This document shows, piece after piece, positions 21,214 through 31,153 of a DNA stretch of 64,000 nucleotides. The notes under the pieces were generated by a model, which was not told where the DNA came from, searched no databases, and worked only from the letters and a program-made list of their open reading frames with translations. A program made the position numbers and the translations under genes. The DNA is from Ascoidea asiatica (taxonomy: Eukaryota; Ascomycota; Saccharomycetes; Ascoideales; Ascoideaceae): positions 83,162 to 147,161 of the forward strand of contig BCKQ01000011.1 in assembly GCA_001600695.1 (NCBI GenBank), written 5' to 3'. How positions within the stretch are numbered: the stretch's first letter is position 1; every line of letters starts with the position of its first letter.

Positions 21214-22746
21214 ATGTTGAAATATTTATATTTATCAAAATCTTTTACGAATACATCTATTAAAAGACTTTNTTTCATAAGATTAAATTCTACTTTATCT
21301 CCAACAATTTTTGCTCAATCAACAAAACCTGGAAAATCTGCAATTGGAATTATTAGAATTTCAGGTTCTCAATCTCAATATATTTTAAAAAATTTAACTT
21401 TAAATAAAAAACCAATACCAAAACCAAATAAAGCAACACTTAGAAATTTATATTCTCCAATTTCTGGAAAAATNATTGATAAAGCTTTAATTTTATTTTT
21501 TAAATCTCCAAATTCATTTACTGGTGAAGATTTAATTGAATTACATTTACATGGTGGTATTGCAATAATTAATGAAATTATTAAATCAATTAATTTTTTT
21601 AATAATAATAATGATAAAAAAATTAGATATGCAACTAATGGTGAATTTTCAAAAAGAGCTTTTCAAAATGGTAAATTTGATTTAACTGAAATTGAAGGTA
21701 TTAAAGATATAATTGAAGCAGAAACTGAATCTCAAAGAATTGCAGCAATGAATTCAATGAATGGTGAAAATAAAATTTTATTTGATAATTGGAAATTTCA
21801 AATTTTAAATTCAATTTCAAATTTAACTGCTTTATTAGATTTTGGTGAAGATTATTTAAATGAAGAATCAAATCAAATTTTAAATAATGTTAATAATAAT
21901 ATTGAAAAAATAAAATTGGAAATTGAAAATTATCTTAAAAAATTAAATAAATCTCAAATTTTATTAAATGGAATTAAAATAACTTTACTAGGTCCACCAA
22001 ATGTTGGAAAATCTTCTCTTTTAAACCAATTAGCAAATAGTGATATTTCAATTGTAAGTGATATACCTGGAACGACAAGAGATATAATAAATATTCCTTT
22101 AGATATTAATGGTTTTAAAGTTATAATAGGTGATACTGCAGGTTTAAGATCTTTTAAAAAAGCTGATGAAATTGAAATTGAAGGAATTAAAAGAGCTAAA
22201 TCAACTTCTTTAAAAAGTGATTTAACTTTGTTATTATTATCTATTAATAATTATAAATCTGAAATTGAAATTTCAAATCTAATGGAACAAATAACTGAAT
22301 TACAAAATCAAAAAAAAGAAATTTTAATTGTAATAAATAAAATTGATTTACTTCCGATTGAAAAAAAAATTGAAATTATAAATACTGTCCAAAATGAAAT
22401 TTCTTCAGTCTTTAATATTGAAAAAAATAAAATAATATTTNTATCATGTATTAATAATTTATATATTGATGATTTTTTGAAAAAATTAAGCTTAAGCTTT
22501 CAAAAAATTACTTCAACCGATAAAAGTGATCCATTAATATTATCTGAAAGATGTCATGATATAATAAAAAATGATATATTATTCGGTATAAACGAATTCC
22601 AAAAATTTGTGAAAGAAGAAGATGCTGTATTAGCAACTGAAAGTCTTAAACAATCTGTTGAAGGTATTGGAAAAATNACTGGTTCTGCTATTGGAATTGA
22701 AGATATACTTGATGTTGTATTTTCAAGCTTTTGTATAGGAAAATAA
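21214..22746 (+). CDS. MSS1: Mss1/MnmE, mitochondrial tRNA-modifying GTPase
   Basis: 510 aa (S. cerevisiae Mss1 is 526). A basic N-terminal presequence is followed by the TrmE N domain (TIFAQSTKPGKSAIGIIRIS, about 31-50; FTGEDLIELHLHGG, about 105). The G domain has G1 GPPNVGKSS at about 260, G2 TTRD, G3 DTAG and G4 NKID. The C-terminal CIGK supplies the catalytic cysteine used for tRNA modification. With Mto1 it makes the 5-carboxymethylaminomethyl group on wobble uridines of mitochondrial tRNAs. The G domain looks intact. Four Ns are present, two at third positions. Confidence 0.92.
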   Translation: MLKYLYLSKSFTNTSIKRLXFIRLNSTLSPTIFAQSTKPGKSAIGIIRISGSQSQYILKNLTLNKKPIPKPNKATLRNLYSPISGKXIDKALILFFKSPNSFTGEDLIELHLHGGIAIINEIIKSINFFNNNNDKKIRYATNGEFSKRAFQNGKFDLTEIEGIKDIIEAETESQRIAAMNSMNGENKILFDNWKFQILNSISNLTALLDFGEDYLNEESNQILNNVNNNIEKIKLEIENYLKKLNKSQILLNGIKITLLGPPNVGKSSLLNQLANSDISIVSDIPGTTRDIINIPLDINGFKVIIGDTAGLRSFKKADEIEIEGIKRAKSTSLKSDLTLLLLSINNYKSEIEISNLMEQITELQNQKKEILIVINKIDLLPIEKKIEIINTVQNEISSVFNIEKNKIIFXSCINNLYIDDFLKKLSLSFQKITSTDKSDPLILSERCHDIIKNDILFGINEFQKFVKEEDAVLATESLKQSVEGIGKXTGSAIGIEDILDVVFSSFCIGK

Positions 22747-22801
22747 TAAATAAAAATTTAAAATTGAGAAAATTTCATTTTTTTGTAAATTTTATAACTT
22801 T

Positions 22802-23164
22802 TTAATCTATTGGAGATTTAAACCTTCTTGATTTAACTTCCAATTCTCTAGTCCATTCATCCATTTCTTTAACAATTTGCTTGAAAGTACCAACTTGTTC
22901 TTCTAATTCATTTAATTTTTTAAAATTTTCTTCCATTTCTTGATTGATTTTATTTAATTCATTTGATTCATTTAAAATATCATCTAATTTGTTTTCAAGT
23001 CTCATATAATCTAAAGTTTTTTGAGTATTAAGTTTTTGAATTAACTCTAAATCGATAATTGAAACTTCGGTATCATTTTCTATTATTTTTTCAAGTTTCT
23101 CTAACGAATCCTTAATCAATTCCTGTGATGAACCTTTAGCTGGAAATTGTTTTTTAGGCCCCAT
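22802..23164 (-). CDS. BLOC-1 subunit 2-like coiled-coil protein
   Basis: 120 aa, nearly all helical. The pattern LELIQKLNTQKTLDYMRLEN (about 38) followed by LNELEEQVGTFKQIVKEMDE (about 85-105) and LEVKSRR resembles BLOC1S2. In that family a Leu-X2-Asn motif, a Lys-Tyr-X-X-Met/Leu turn and an Ile/Leu-Glu-X-Gln-Val helix precede a terminal KLE-K segment. Yeast BLOC-1 acts on endosomes in Rab GAP recruitment. The match is based on pattern only and the protein is short, so another small coiled-coil subunit is possible. It is convergent with MSS1 (55 bp) and divergent from MAK3. Confidence 0.6.
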   Translation of the reverse strand: MGPKKQFPAKGSSQELIKDSLEKLEKIIENDTEVSIIDLELIQKLNTQKTLDYMRLENKLDDILNESNELNKINQEMEENFKKLNELEEQVGTFKQIVKEMDEWTRELEVKSRRFKSPID

Positions 23165-23554
23165 TTTGATTAGTTTATATTATTTGTTAATAATATTCAA
23201 TTATTATTATGATCATTGTTTAATCCAACTATAATATATATGTTTTAATAAGGCCAATTTGATTATCTAAAATTATTTACCCTTGTTACTTTTATAAAAT
23301 AATCAGTAACGTTAATAATTTAGTATCTTAATAAGATGGTCCACGCTGGAGGTAAGGATGTACTGGAGACGGCTTTTGTGAAAAACGNAAACGGTCGAAA
23401 GTGAAGAATTTAAACTGGTTTTGATAATTTTGTGAAAATGAAAACAGAAACGAAAATAAGAACAAAGAAAGCTTTTTGGAATAACTTTGTTGAGTGGATG
23501 ATGTTGTAATTGAGACTACAAATATTCCAAGGGATAATCTAAAAAGGCTAAAGG
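23165..23554. other. Divergent promoter, BLOC1S2-like / MAK3
   Basis: 390 bp, with TAACGTTA at 23307-23314. No gene seen. Confidence 0.4.
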
Positions 23555-24091
23555 ATGGTAGAAGAAATCGAATATTCACAGCTTGATTTGAACAATAAGA
23601 AGGATTTCGAAAACACTCAGAAATTGGTCAATGAAAGTTTATCTGAACCTTATTCTGTTTATGTATATTTGTTTTTTTTATCTCAATGGCCAAAACTTTG
23701 TTTCTTAGCTAAAATCAATGGTGAATTAATTGGGGTAATAATCAATAAATTAGAACCTCATAGAAATGTACGAATGAGAGGATATGTTGGAATGTTGGCA
23801 GTTGAACCAAAACATAGAGGTAAAGGAATTGCTAAAAAATTGATACTTTTAGGAATTGAAGAGATGGTAAATCAAGGCGCTGATGAAATAATGCTAGAAA
23901 CCGAAGTGATAAATGAAGCTGCTATTTCATTATATGAAAACATGGGCTTTATTAGAACAAAAAGATTATATAGGTATTACTTAAATCAGCATGATGCATA
24001 TAGATTATTGTTGCCAATAACCTTAAAAAGTCATATAAGATCTGCTTTTTTAGAATCTTTAGACTCTTCAAATGATATTGAATATCAATAA
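23555..24091 (+). CDS. MAK3: Mak3/Naa30, catalytic subunit of N-terminal acetyltransferase C
   Basis: 178 aa (S. cerevisiae Mak3 is 176). GNAT fold: LSEPYSVYVYLFFLSQWPKL at about 29-48 forms the peptide-binding start of Naa30. EPHRNVRMRGYVGMLAVEP follows, then the acetyl-CoA loop RGKGIAKKL at about 89-97. DEIMLETEVINEAAISLYEN, MGFIRTKRLYRYYLN and DAYRL complete the conserved C-terminal half. NatC acetylates N-termini such as Met-Leu and Met-Phe with Mak10 and Mak31. The start is supported because the N-terminal segment aligns with the family and the length agrees. Confidence 0.93.
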   Translation: MVEEIEYSQLDLNNKKDFENTQKLVNESLSEPYSVYVYLFFLSQWPKLCFLAKINGELIGVIINKLEPHRNVRMRGYVGMLAVEPKHRGKGIAKKLILLGIEEMVNQGADEIMLETEVINEAAISLYENMGFIRTKRLYRYYLNQHDAYRLLLPITLKSHIRSAFLESLDSSNDIEYQ

Positions 24092-24157
24092 GATATATAT
24101 TAATGTAAATATGGCATTTTTTTTTATTAAATCGTTTAAATAATTAAATAACTCTAT

Positions 24158-24934
24158 CTAGTCTTCATCATCAAATTTAGGTGCTAAATAGAAACGTAAA
24201 TAACCACTTGGTAATTTATATTCGAATAATGCAGGTGCTTTTCCAGATATTTTAATAGTTGTCTGTTCAGATAAACCTGTTGCTTTCACAATATCAGTTA
24301 TATATTTAAGACCAAAAGTAGAATTGACTGGATTTTGTAAATTNACTTTAATACTCTGTAAAGGATTATCTAAATCTGTATGAGGTTTTACTACAACACT
24401 TCCAGAACCACTATCACCTTCAGAAGCAAATTTGATACTATCTTTAGTTACCACTATTTGTAAAGATTCACTTAAAGTACTTAAATCACGACAAGTTTTT
24501 TGAAATTCAGTAGATGGTAAAGTAATAACAGCATCAAAATCCATATCATCAATTTTTAAAAATTCATTATCAATATCCATTAATTTTAAAGAATATTCTG
24601 AAATTTTATCAGTTTTTTTATCTTCAAAAACTAATCTAACATTATCAGGAGAATCTTCTGCAATTAAAGTTAAATAATCATCATTTCCACCACAACGAAT
24701 AATTTTTGCAAAAGATTTTAAATCAACTCCTAAAGTTACATTACGATCACATCTATATTCTGCAAAAGAATCACCACCAATTAATAAAGAAACTAAAAGA
24801 ACACGAGAATCATCAACTGCTTGAACAGTAATACCATGCTCTGAACAATTGAAATTACAAAGCTGGACTGAATCTTTTATTGCTTCAACAATTTTTTTCA
24901 AAAGTGAAGCTTCATCAAATTTTCCTTCAAGCAT
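24158..24934 (-). CDS. POL30: PCNA (Pol30), DNA sliding clamp
   Basis: 258 aa, the standard PCNA length. The start MLEGKFDEASLLKK, the interdomain connector region LMDIDNEFLKIDD and the C-terminal LAPKFDDED are all canonical. The two modification lysines used in yeast are conserved: K127 (EFLK) and K164 (VVTK), the sites of SUMO and ubiquitin attachment. The trimeric ring tethers polymerases and repair factors. A consensus MluI cell-cycle box lies 250 bp upstream, as expected for an MBF-controlled S-phase gene. One N at a third codon position. Confidence 0.97.
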   Translation of the reverse strand: MLEGKFDEASLLKKIVEAIKDSVQLCNFNCSEHGITVQAVDDSRVLLVSLLIGGDSFAEYRCDRNVTLGVDLKSFAKIIRCGGNDDYLTLIAEDSPDNVRLVFEDKKTDKISEYSLKLMDIDNEFLKIDDMDFDAVITLPSTEFQKTCRDLSTLSESLQIVVTKDSIKFASEGDSGSGSVVVKPHTDLDNPLQSIKXNLQNPVNSTFGLKYITDIVKATGLSEQTTIKISGKAPALFEYKLPSGYLRFYLAPKFDDED

Positions 24935-25663
24935 TTTTAAAAGTATAATATAAATAAATAATGAAATAATATGATACNATATAGTATAACCAAAGAAATT
25001 ATATTAATAATTGAAAGATTTCCTAAATTATACAAAAGAATTTAAATAAATCTAAGTAATAGCTAATTGAAATAAATTTGAAAATGTAATNAAAAGAGTG
25101 AAAAAAACTAAAAAATAAGAGTAATCTATTNAACAGAAGGATTATTTCACTTTTTGTATGATTTAAATTGCGATCAAACTATTTACGCGTCGCGTTTTTT
25201 GTTTTTTTAGATCTTAAATTTGAAAAAAAAAAACATAATTGAATAATAACTTTACGTATTTTAAATTAAAGTCACATGTAAAATTTAACAATCCTTAATT
25301 TTGGCGACAAATATTACCAAAAAGGTATGGCCCATTAATTTGGCGACACTTTTAGCTTATGTCAGCGATTCATTTGGTGCAAGTTTCTCTGAAGGTAATC
25401 CATAATAAAGCAAACTAAAACCAGCTAAGTTGCTGAAACTTAGCTCCTCTGCTCTTCTCAACAATAAAGTTGTGGGATATAATAATTTTCTTGATTNAAA
25501 AATATTTCTGATTTGAATTAAATTTGATTCAAAGAAATAAGAGCAATCTTGTATTATTATAAATAAGACAATTTTTTACTAAGTTTAGAGTATAGTTTCA
25601 AATTATAAAATACTTCTTAAAATATAAAGCAAAAAAAAGTTCTGTTTATGAAATCTAATCAAA
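24935..25663. other. Divergent promoter, POL30 / RXT2
   Basis: 729 bp. It contains the MCB cluster at 25185-25195 and a GC-richer stretch at 25290-25460. No other gene seen. Confidence 0.4.
25185..25195. promoter_or_regulatory. MluI cell-cycle box (MBF site) upstream of POL30
   Basis: ACGCGT directly followed by CGCGT, 250 bp upstream of the PCNA start. MCB elements (ACGCGT) control POL30 and other replication genes in S. cerevisiae through Mbp1-Swi6. Very rare by composition in this AT-rich DNA. Confidence 0.7.
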
Positions 25664-26979
25664 ATGGATTCAAAAACAGATTCTTTAACATTAGACACGA
25701 TAAGGTTAGTCTTTGATTGTTTTTTCCCTCTTTTTTTCTTATGAATAATAGAATTTCAAATTTCATTAATACTAACATTTTAATTTCTTTAATTTTTTTT
25801 CAATTCTCATAAACAGAGCTTCTAATGCTAAAAAAAAAAAAGCAAAAAGTATGAATTATTTTAACTGTTAAAACTTGATGACTTTTATATCATTACTAAC
25901 TTCTTAATTTAAAAATCTGATTAGAAAATACATTAATAAAAGAGCTCAATATACCGGACCTTGAAAGTAATAGAGGTAATAAATTAATCGATGGTGCTAA
26001 TTTTATTAGAAGAGATTTTCTTGTAAGTTATAATAATACATCAAATATTTTAAATGTCAAACTAGAAGATAAAAAAGAAAAATTAAAAAGAAAAAGAAAA
26101 TTTTCTGAATTATTTAATGAGAATGTTAAAATAATTTCTGATAGTGATATAATGCTTACAGCAAGAGATAAAGATGCAATTAATAAACTGAAAGTAAATA
26201 TTCCTCCAGAATTAGAAGAAGAAGCAGCATCAGATGGTTTAGATTATAAAACTTATACTTTTCCAAGAATTAATATCCAAGCACTTTTATCAAGTATTGA
26301 AAATCCGGAAGATATAGCCAAACATCCAGTATTTATGAGATTTTTCCAAAGTGATACTTTACATTTATTAGCAGAGAAAACAATAAGTCTTATTGAATAT
26401 GAACAAAACAATGTGATTTGTTTAACAAAATTAATGGATAGACTTATGGGAGCAGATCCAAATAATTTTAAAGTTGAAAATCTTCAATTACCTGATCTTG
26501 AAGAAATTGATACAGTAGAGTATTTCAAAAATATAGAAAATATTAAAGATATAAAATCTATAGAATCGTTAAAAGATTTAGAAACTTTAGAGAATAATAA
26601 AACAAAAGAAATTTGGGAATCACCATATTGTGATGGAATTACGAATAATTCAAATTTTGAAAAACAAAAACAGAAATATCTTACAATTCATGAAAATAAT
26701 TCCCCTGGTAAAAATTTGAAACCAATAAAAGTTGACCCTTTTTTTGCTTTGCCAGAACTTGATTTAGATCCTGATTATGGATTTTTACCTCATGAAGCTG
26801 AACTTGTTAGAAAAAGACTTCAATTAGCATTACAAAGAAATGAAGAATTTGTTAGTAATCTACAAATGATAAGGATGGGAATTATAAGAGCAGAAAGATT
26901 GAAAGGAATGCTTTATAAATGGTGCAAAGAATTAAATGAAAACAAAAAGAAAAGCAAAAAAGATGGAGAAGAGAAGTAA
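25664..26979 (+). CDS. RXT2: Rxt2, subunit of the Rpd3L histone deacetylase complex (three exons)
   Basis: Exons 25664-25704, 25817-25848 and 25925-26979 join in frame to 375 aa. Intron 1 uses a GTTAGT donor and intron 2 a GTATGA donor; both contain TACTAAC branch sites (about 25766 and 25895). The middle exon is only 32 nt and encodes a Lys-rich stretch. Exon 3 carries the Rxt2 signature SNRGNKLIDGANFIRR, then YKTYTFPRINIQALLSSIEN followed by PEDIAKHPVFMRFFQ and a helix ending LMDRLMGADP. Rxt2 belongs to the large Rpd3 deacetylase complex, which represses transcription. Without the first two exons the protein would lose its start and the family's N-terminal motif, which supports the splice model. 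The CTG codon at 26188-26190 is at a variable position. Confidence 0.8.
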
Positions 26980-28380
26980 ATTTTAAAGAAAACAAGAGGG
27001 AAATGAGTGATGTATGTTAATTGATTGGCTATGAAATTTTGAGATAGCCATTTGAGAATGTATCATAATATAATTGTTTTTTTATTTCTAAATGTTTTTT
27101 TATCAGACTGTATTTTATTTTATTTTGTTTTGTCCTGTTTTATTTTGTTTTGCTTTTTCTTTTAATTAAATTTCATTAACAATCAAATAATTCTACATAA
27201 CCTTTTTCAACTTTTTTCTTGCAATGATTTGTATCTTGAGATTGAAGATAATTAATTGATGTAGGTAAAAATTTATTTCATAATAGATTTTTTTATTCTC
27301 AGCTTGAGATTTGTGTTATTTTTTTCTATTGTATTCCTTTTTATTTTCTTTTTTTAGACTGCGTCAAAGTGCGATAACCCAGCATATCCAATGACCTGGG
27401 TCTCACAAATTGATTGACCGAGATAAAAGAGAGGAATTTATTTCTGAAAGGAAAAAAACTTTATCTTTCGCCCTCAGTTTAAGTCGACTTTGGATATCAG
27501 AAGATGACAATTTTTGAAATCGATATGATTTCAATAGATAAAAGAAAAAGATCTAATCTACTTAATCAAATTTGATTCGATTCTCAATCATCCATCTTTT
27601 TTTAATTTTAACTTTTTCTGTCATCAGGAGAAATTCTCAATGGAACTCAAACCAGTAAAATTAAATTAACTGAAAAAATTGTTCAGAAACAGGAAAAATG
27701 TTCTTTCGAATCTTATCTTTTGGAATTTTTTTTTCCTTTTTTTTTTTTCTTCGATTTTCTTTTTTATGTTTTCGTAACTGACATGATAAATTTTGAAAAA
27801 CCTTGTACCGTTACGCTGTTTTCCACATTGCTGAAAACCTCTTAAATATCAAAAAGTAAAATGCTTTGAATTCTTTCTAAGGCTATACACAAGTTCTCGG
27901 CTTGAAATTGATATAGATATTGAAATTAAAGAAGTATTTTTTCCTAGATTAAAATATATTCATTCGTAATTTAAACCAATGGAAATGGATGATCTGCTTA
28001 CTAATTTCAACTCTGAATTAAAGACGAGTTTTTATTGATCCAAGTTGAATGAAAGAAAAAAAAGAGTTCAAGTAACGATAATTCTCATCTATGCACCTCG
28101 TGGACAGTCAGCGAATAACGTTAATCTGTGAATGAAATATTCAAAATAAAGTATAATGTTATAAATATTTGATTTAATTTGATTCGGTTCTTTTATCAAC
28201 TTAATTTATATATAAATAATCCCAGAATCTCGACTAAAATGACGTTCATAATAAGAATGTATATATTAAAAAGTAATTCACAGTAGAATCAGAAAAAGTT
28301 TGTTACTAATTCATAAACAATTCAAAACTATCTATTACCAAACTTTTCCTTCAAATTTCAAAAGTTTTTCTCTTTAAAAA
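26980..28380. other. Intergenic region upstream of the first SurE gene
   Basis: 1.4 kb. Alternating T-rich tracts (27100-27180, 27700-27770) and a more mixed block at 27355-27560. I searched the latter by eye for tRNA boxes and C/D box pairs and found none convincing. TAACGTTA at 28116-28123. Confidence 0.4.
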
Positions 28381-29343
28381 ATGCATGTTCTTCTTACAAA
28401 TGATGATGGTCCTCCAAATGATGTCACTTCTCCATATATAAGATTTTTAGTAGAAGCTATATGTAAATATACAGATTGGGATTTAAGTATATGTTTACCA
28501 AATACTCAAAAATCATGGATCGGAAAAGCATATTTAGCTGGTAAAAACTTAACAGCTTCATTTATTTATCCAAGTGATATTTCAAAAGGAAATTCATATA
28601 ATGGGCCATTTCCAGTTCCTAATGCTTCATTGAATAAAACTTATAAAGAATGGGCTTTAATAGATGGAACCCCTGCTGCTTGTGCTGATATAGGTGTTTC
28701 ACATTTGTTTAAACATAAAGGTCCAGTTGATTTAGTATTATCTGGACCAAATTATGGTAGAAATTCAACTGTATTATATGCAATGACTAGTGGAACAGTT
28801 GGCGCTGCAATGGAAGCTGCTATGATTGGTAAAAAATCTATTGCTCTTTCATATGCCTTTGAAAGTCAAGATATTGATCATGATACTATAAGAGAAGCTG
28901 CAAAAATTTCTGTTAAATTAGCTCAACATCTTTATGATTCTTGGCCAATTGATAATTTAACAGAATTATATTCCATTAATATACCTTTAAAAGATGACTT
29001 ATCTCTTCATAATACTGAAATTGAGCTTTGTCCTCTATTACAAAATAAATGGGATTCTGTTTATACTGCCTTTGAAGATGATCCAAGACCTGGTTTTAAA
29101 GAAGATGCTGTTATGATTAAAGAATCAAGTGAAAAAACAGTAGTGGATATAATTGATGGCAGTATTATAANTCAGATTCAGTTTAGATGGGATCCAGATT
29201 ATACAAGAGTTCATGAGAGTGTTTTAGAATCCGAAGGAATTAATGATGGTAAAGTTCTTAACGCTGGAAATATTTCAGTAACGCCATTAAGAGCTACTTT
29301 CGGTGCTCCTATCAAATATGGAAAAATAAAACTACAAGTTTAA
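28381..29343 (+). CDS. Free-standing SurE-type survival/acid phosphatase (first copy)
   Basis: 320 aa. MHVLLTNDDGPP opens the SurE fold, with the metal-binding Asp-Asp at residues 8-9. A conserved Ser/Asn/Lys region (QKSWIGKAYLAGKN) and WALIDGTPAACADIG follow, then the metal/phosphate site LVLSGPNYGRN (about 119) and SGTVGAAMEA. SurE proteins are metal-dependent nucleotidases or acid phosphatases. In S. cerevisiae the domain is fused in Pby1, whereas this protein ends after the SurE fold, as in the Yarrowia PHO2-type phosphatase. A second, diverged copy lies at 57484-58479. No signal peptide is seen, so it is probably intracellular. Confidence 0.85.
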   Translation: MHVLLTNDDGPPNDVTSPYIRFLVEAICKYTDWDLSICLPNTQKSWIGKAYLAGKNLTASFIYPSDISKGNSYNGPFPVPNASLNKTYKEWALIDGTPAACADIGVSHLFKHKGPVDLVLSGPNYGRNSTVLYAMTSGTVGAAMEAAMIGKKSIALSYAFESQDIDHDTIREAAKISVKLAQHLYDSWPIDNLTELYSINIPLKDDLSLHNTEIELCPLLQNKWDSVYTAFEDDPRPGFKEDAVMIKESSEKTVVDIIDGSIIXQIQFRWDPDYTRVHESVLESEGINDGKVLNAGNISVTPLRATFGAPIKYGKIKLQV

Positions 29344-31153
29344 AGAATTCAATATCTTTGATCTTTTTTAATACTTTTTATTGAGAAATTTTTTACTCAT
29401 TTTTCTTTTTTTTTAGTCTTTTAATCTCTAAATCTCAGTTTTACAACTCAATTATGATNACTATTTTTGCTTAACACATTTAGCTCATTGTTGTAACACA
29501 ATATGCTTTTTCAATTTAAATATAAATTTAATTTATAACTTTAAATCTTTAAAAATAATTCAAGAAAAGATCATATACTGGTATAAAACTTATTTGATAT
29601 AACACTATAACAGAAAAGTAAACTCCGAAAGTACTTTGCTATTAATTGAATTTAGTATTGAATTGCAAAAATCATTTAAAAAAATAGCAATATTTGAAAT
29701 TTGAAATTTTTGAAGTTTAACTTCTATTTACTTCTATTTACTTCTTTTACTTTATTCTTTGAACTTATCAAACAAGTCATTATCCGATAATTATCAATGT
29801 ATTGAATATTCAAAGATGATTTCTTGGAATTTAGGTGAAATGTGAGGTGGACAATTTTCATATTGTTTTTTTTTTAAAAAATAGAAAAGTCATTTTTCTG
29901 AAATCAATTTGATAGAGACATTATTTTTAGTATATTCCTGTTTAATAAAATATCACTGAAAAAATTGCAAAATTTTAATAAAAAGGGCAGATTCGATTAG
30001 CTCTTAAGGAATAAAAGCCAAAGGAAGTAGTAACTTGGCTTCAATTTTCAGAATCAAAAGATAAAAAACCGAGAAACTATGAAATACTAAAATGAGATAT
30101 TCTGTTAAAAATGAAGATAAAAACAAATCAGCCTTTTAATCGTAAAAATTTATTCTCTTGAAATTCATCGCGACACTATTGGCATTCAATTTTGTAATTT
30201 TTCTTAACTTGTAGTTGAATTCACACTACTTTCAAAGCTCAATGACAAGCCATACCAAAACTTAGGTTTCCCTTAAAATAAAAGAAATCAATGCCATTCA
30301 CCTTATTGGCCTAACAAAATCTTTGAAATCAGCCAGCCCATTCTTTCTGGCCTAAGGCAGCTTTGTTGGGACCACCACAAATTAAATAAAGCATTTTCTT
30401 GAAGTTCATTTTCTCTTTCAGGAATAATAGTTGATTATAACCAAATAGTAAAAGTAATTCAAACAATAACGTTACTAGTTTTTCTTGTATCTTCTATGGT
30501 ATGGTAGGTGTTGCTGATCACAACCGCTACCACTCTTTTGTGTGGAGTAAAGGCTGTGATTGGTTCGTGCGGTTCTCAGAGAACTGATAAACATAATCTT
30601 ATTTTGTTTTTAACAAAATGTGGATAATTGCAACCTTGCAAACTTGGTAACAGTATCAANATCAATATNAATATCAACATTTGATAAAAATACATCTCAA
30701 TAATAAAAATCCATATCAATAAATCCAAGATAATATTGAAAGATATATTGAAGATAGTTTTTCATTCTATTCTTATTCTTATTTTCTCTTTCAGTTTTCT
30801 TTCCTCAGTTATATTTTCCTTTTTTTGTTTCTGTTTTGTTAATTTTCTGTTTCCACATCTTCTTCTTATTTTACTGATAATCTTCACAATTCCTAGAATT
30901 TTATTTTTTAATTAAAAGTCATAAGAATCTTATATTATATTGCCTTGTTAATTTATAATTACTCTTCCTGTAAAATTTAAAATTTTACATTCTCCTTATT
31001 CAATAATTAATATTCAAAACCTGTGTTATATATTTCTCAAATTTTAAATCTTACTGATTTTCAAAAGAAAAAAAAAACTATTTTTTCAAGTATTTATACT
31101 CTGATCTTTTCCTCTTATTTTCTATTCTTCATTTTCAATTTCAATACATCCCA
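29344..31153. other. Intergenic region upstream of the PFK-2-like gene
   Basis: 1.8 kb. A GC-richer island at about 30180-30600 includes imperfect inverted repeats (GGTAG at 30504 and CTACC at 30527, and a TTCTCAGAGAA palindrome at about 30573). TAACGTTA at 30467-30474. T/C-rich leader before the start. No gene seen. Confidence 0.4.

Noticed and set aside
27355-27560. Possible structured RNA in the mixed-composition block before the first SurE gene
   Set aside because: No paired C and D boxes, no H/ACA boxes and no match to U1, U2, U5, U6 or U3 core motifs that I could see by eye.
30500-30590. Inverted repeats suggesting a tRNA or hairpin RNA
   Set aside because: The stems are short and interrupted, and the arms do not form a cloverleaf; kept only as a note in the intergenic entry.
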